A stretch of 39,764 nt of DNA from Flavobacteriales bacterium UBA1820. GTDB lineage: Bacteria > Bacteroidota > Bacteroidia > Flavobacteriales > UBA1820. The notes beneath the pieces were generated by a model that worked only from the letters and a program-made list of their open reading frames with translations, was not told where the DNA came from and searched no databases. Below, piece after piece: positions 39,751-39,764 of the stretch (its first letter is position 1; each line of letters begins with the position of its first letter). The translations under genes were made by a program, and so were the position numbers. The stretch is from the NCBI GenBank assembly GCA_002314265.1, contig DCEW01000033.1:1-39764 (forward strand), given 5' to 3'.

Positions 39751-39764
39751 GCGGGCAAGCGAGC
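39751..39764 (+). other. GC-rich palindrome arm at the right edge
   Basis: After the HMG-CoA synthase stop, GCGGGCAAGC (39751-39760) is the reverse complement of a 10-base core also found at 8-17 and 7759-7768. It is probably the left arm of a terminator cut by the window end. Confidence 0.3.

Noticed and set aside
1..39764. tRNA, rRNA, CRISPR or insertion sequence
   Set aside because: No cloverleaf-like, rRNA-like, regularly spaced repeat or transposase sequence was recognised on either strand.

Overview
The window reads as a GC-rich chromosome of the phylum Bacteroidota, most likely order Bacteroidales (perhaps a Rikenellaceae/Alistipes-like lineage, which is a guess). Reasons: many genes are preceded by the Bacteroidales -7 promoter element TAnnTTTG; phylum-typical genes are present (the TamA-like lipoprotein TamL, the DUF4290 gene directly before murA, TIGR02757 next to lolD); and MurA and DnaJ carry the variants usual in this phylum. 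No rRNA, tRNA, CRISPR array, insertion sequence or integrase was seen.

Layout. 1-5.7 kb (minus strand): tamL, a GNAT-like protein, rsmG and pgk lie head to tail, with pgk having its own candidate promoter. 5.7-6.5 kb (plus): a SpoU/TrmH-type rRNA methyltransferase, divergent from tamL with only 20 bp between. 6.5-11.7 kb (minus): a pnuC/nicotinamide riboside kinase pair for NAD salvage, an iron-dependent alcohol dehydrogenase overlapping a Gfo/Idh/MocA oxidoreductase, and a lipoprotein serine hydrolase of the class C beta-lactamase fold. Two of these units end in clear intrinsic terminators. 11.8-18.7 kb (plus): lolD-TIGR02757, a PcrA/UvrD helicase, DUF4290-murA and an unknown exported protein. 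18.8-20.6 kb: grpE-dnaJ, with a sigma-54-like -24/-12 element ahead of grpE.

20.7-27.3 kb is the accessory part and the main discovery candidate. It is a compact cassette of intact phage-head and tail-neck genes: a divergent HTH regulator, two small unknown proteins, small and large terminase, a scaffold-like protein, a gpE-type major capsid protein, a connector-like protein, a stopper-like protein, a tail-completion-like protein and a tail-tube-like protein. No portal, protease, integrase, replication, tape-measure, baseplate or lysis gene is visible. The cassette sits cleanly between dnaJ and recR. It is either a strongly reduced prophage or a domesticated or satellite-like capsid/terminase system.

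27.3-39.7 kb returns to core genes: recR (minus), then on the plus strand a META-domain lipoprotein, an M16 peptidase with an O-methyltransferase, lnt, ndk, an RsmB-type methyltransferase, mlaE-mlaF, ychF, a CapA-like metallophosphatase and an HMG-CoA synthase. Several plus-strand genes here and at 13.4 and 17.9 kb have unusually long purine-rich leaders. Lnt, TamL, LolD and MlaEF together give the window a strong envelope-biogenesis content. All promoter, start-site and terminator calls are by eye, and functions come from motif recognition, not database search.
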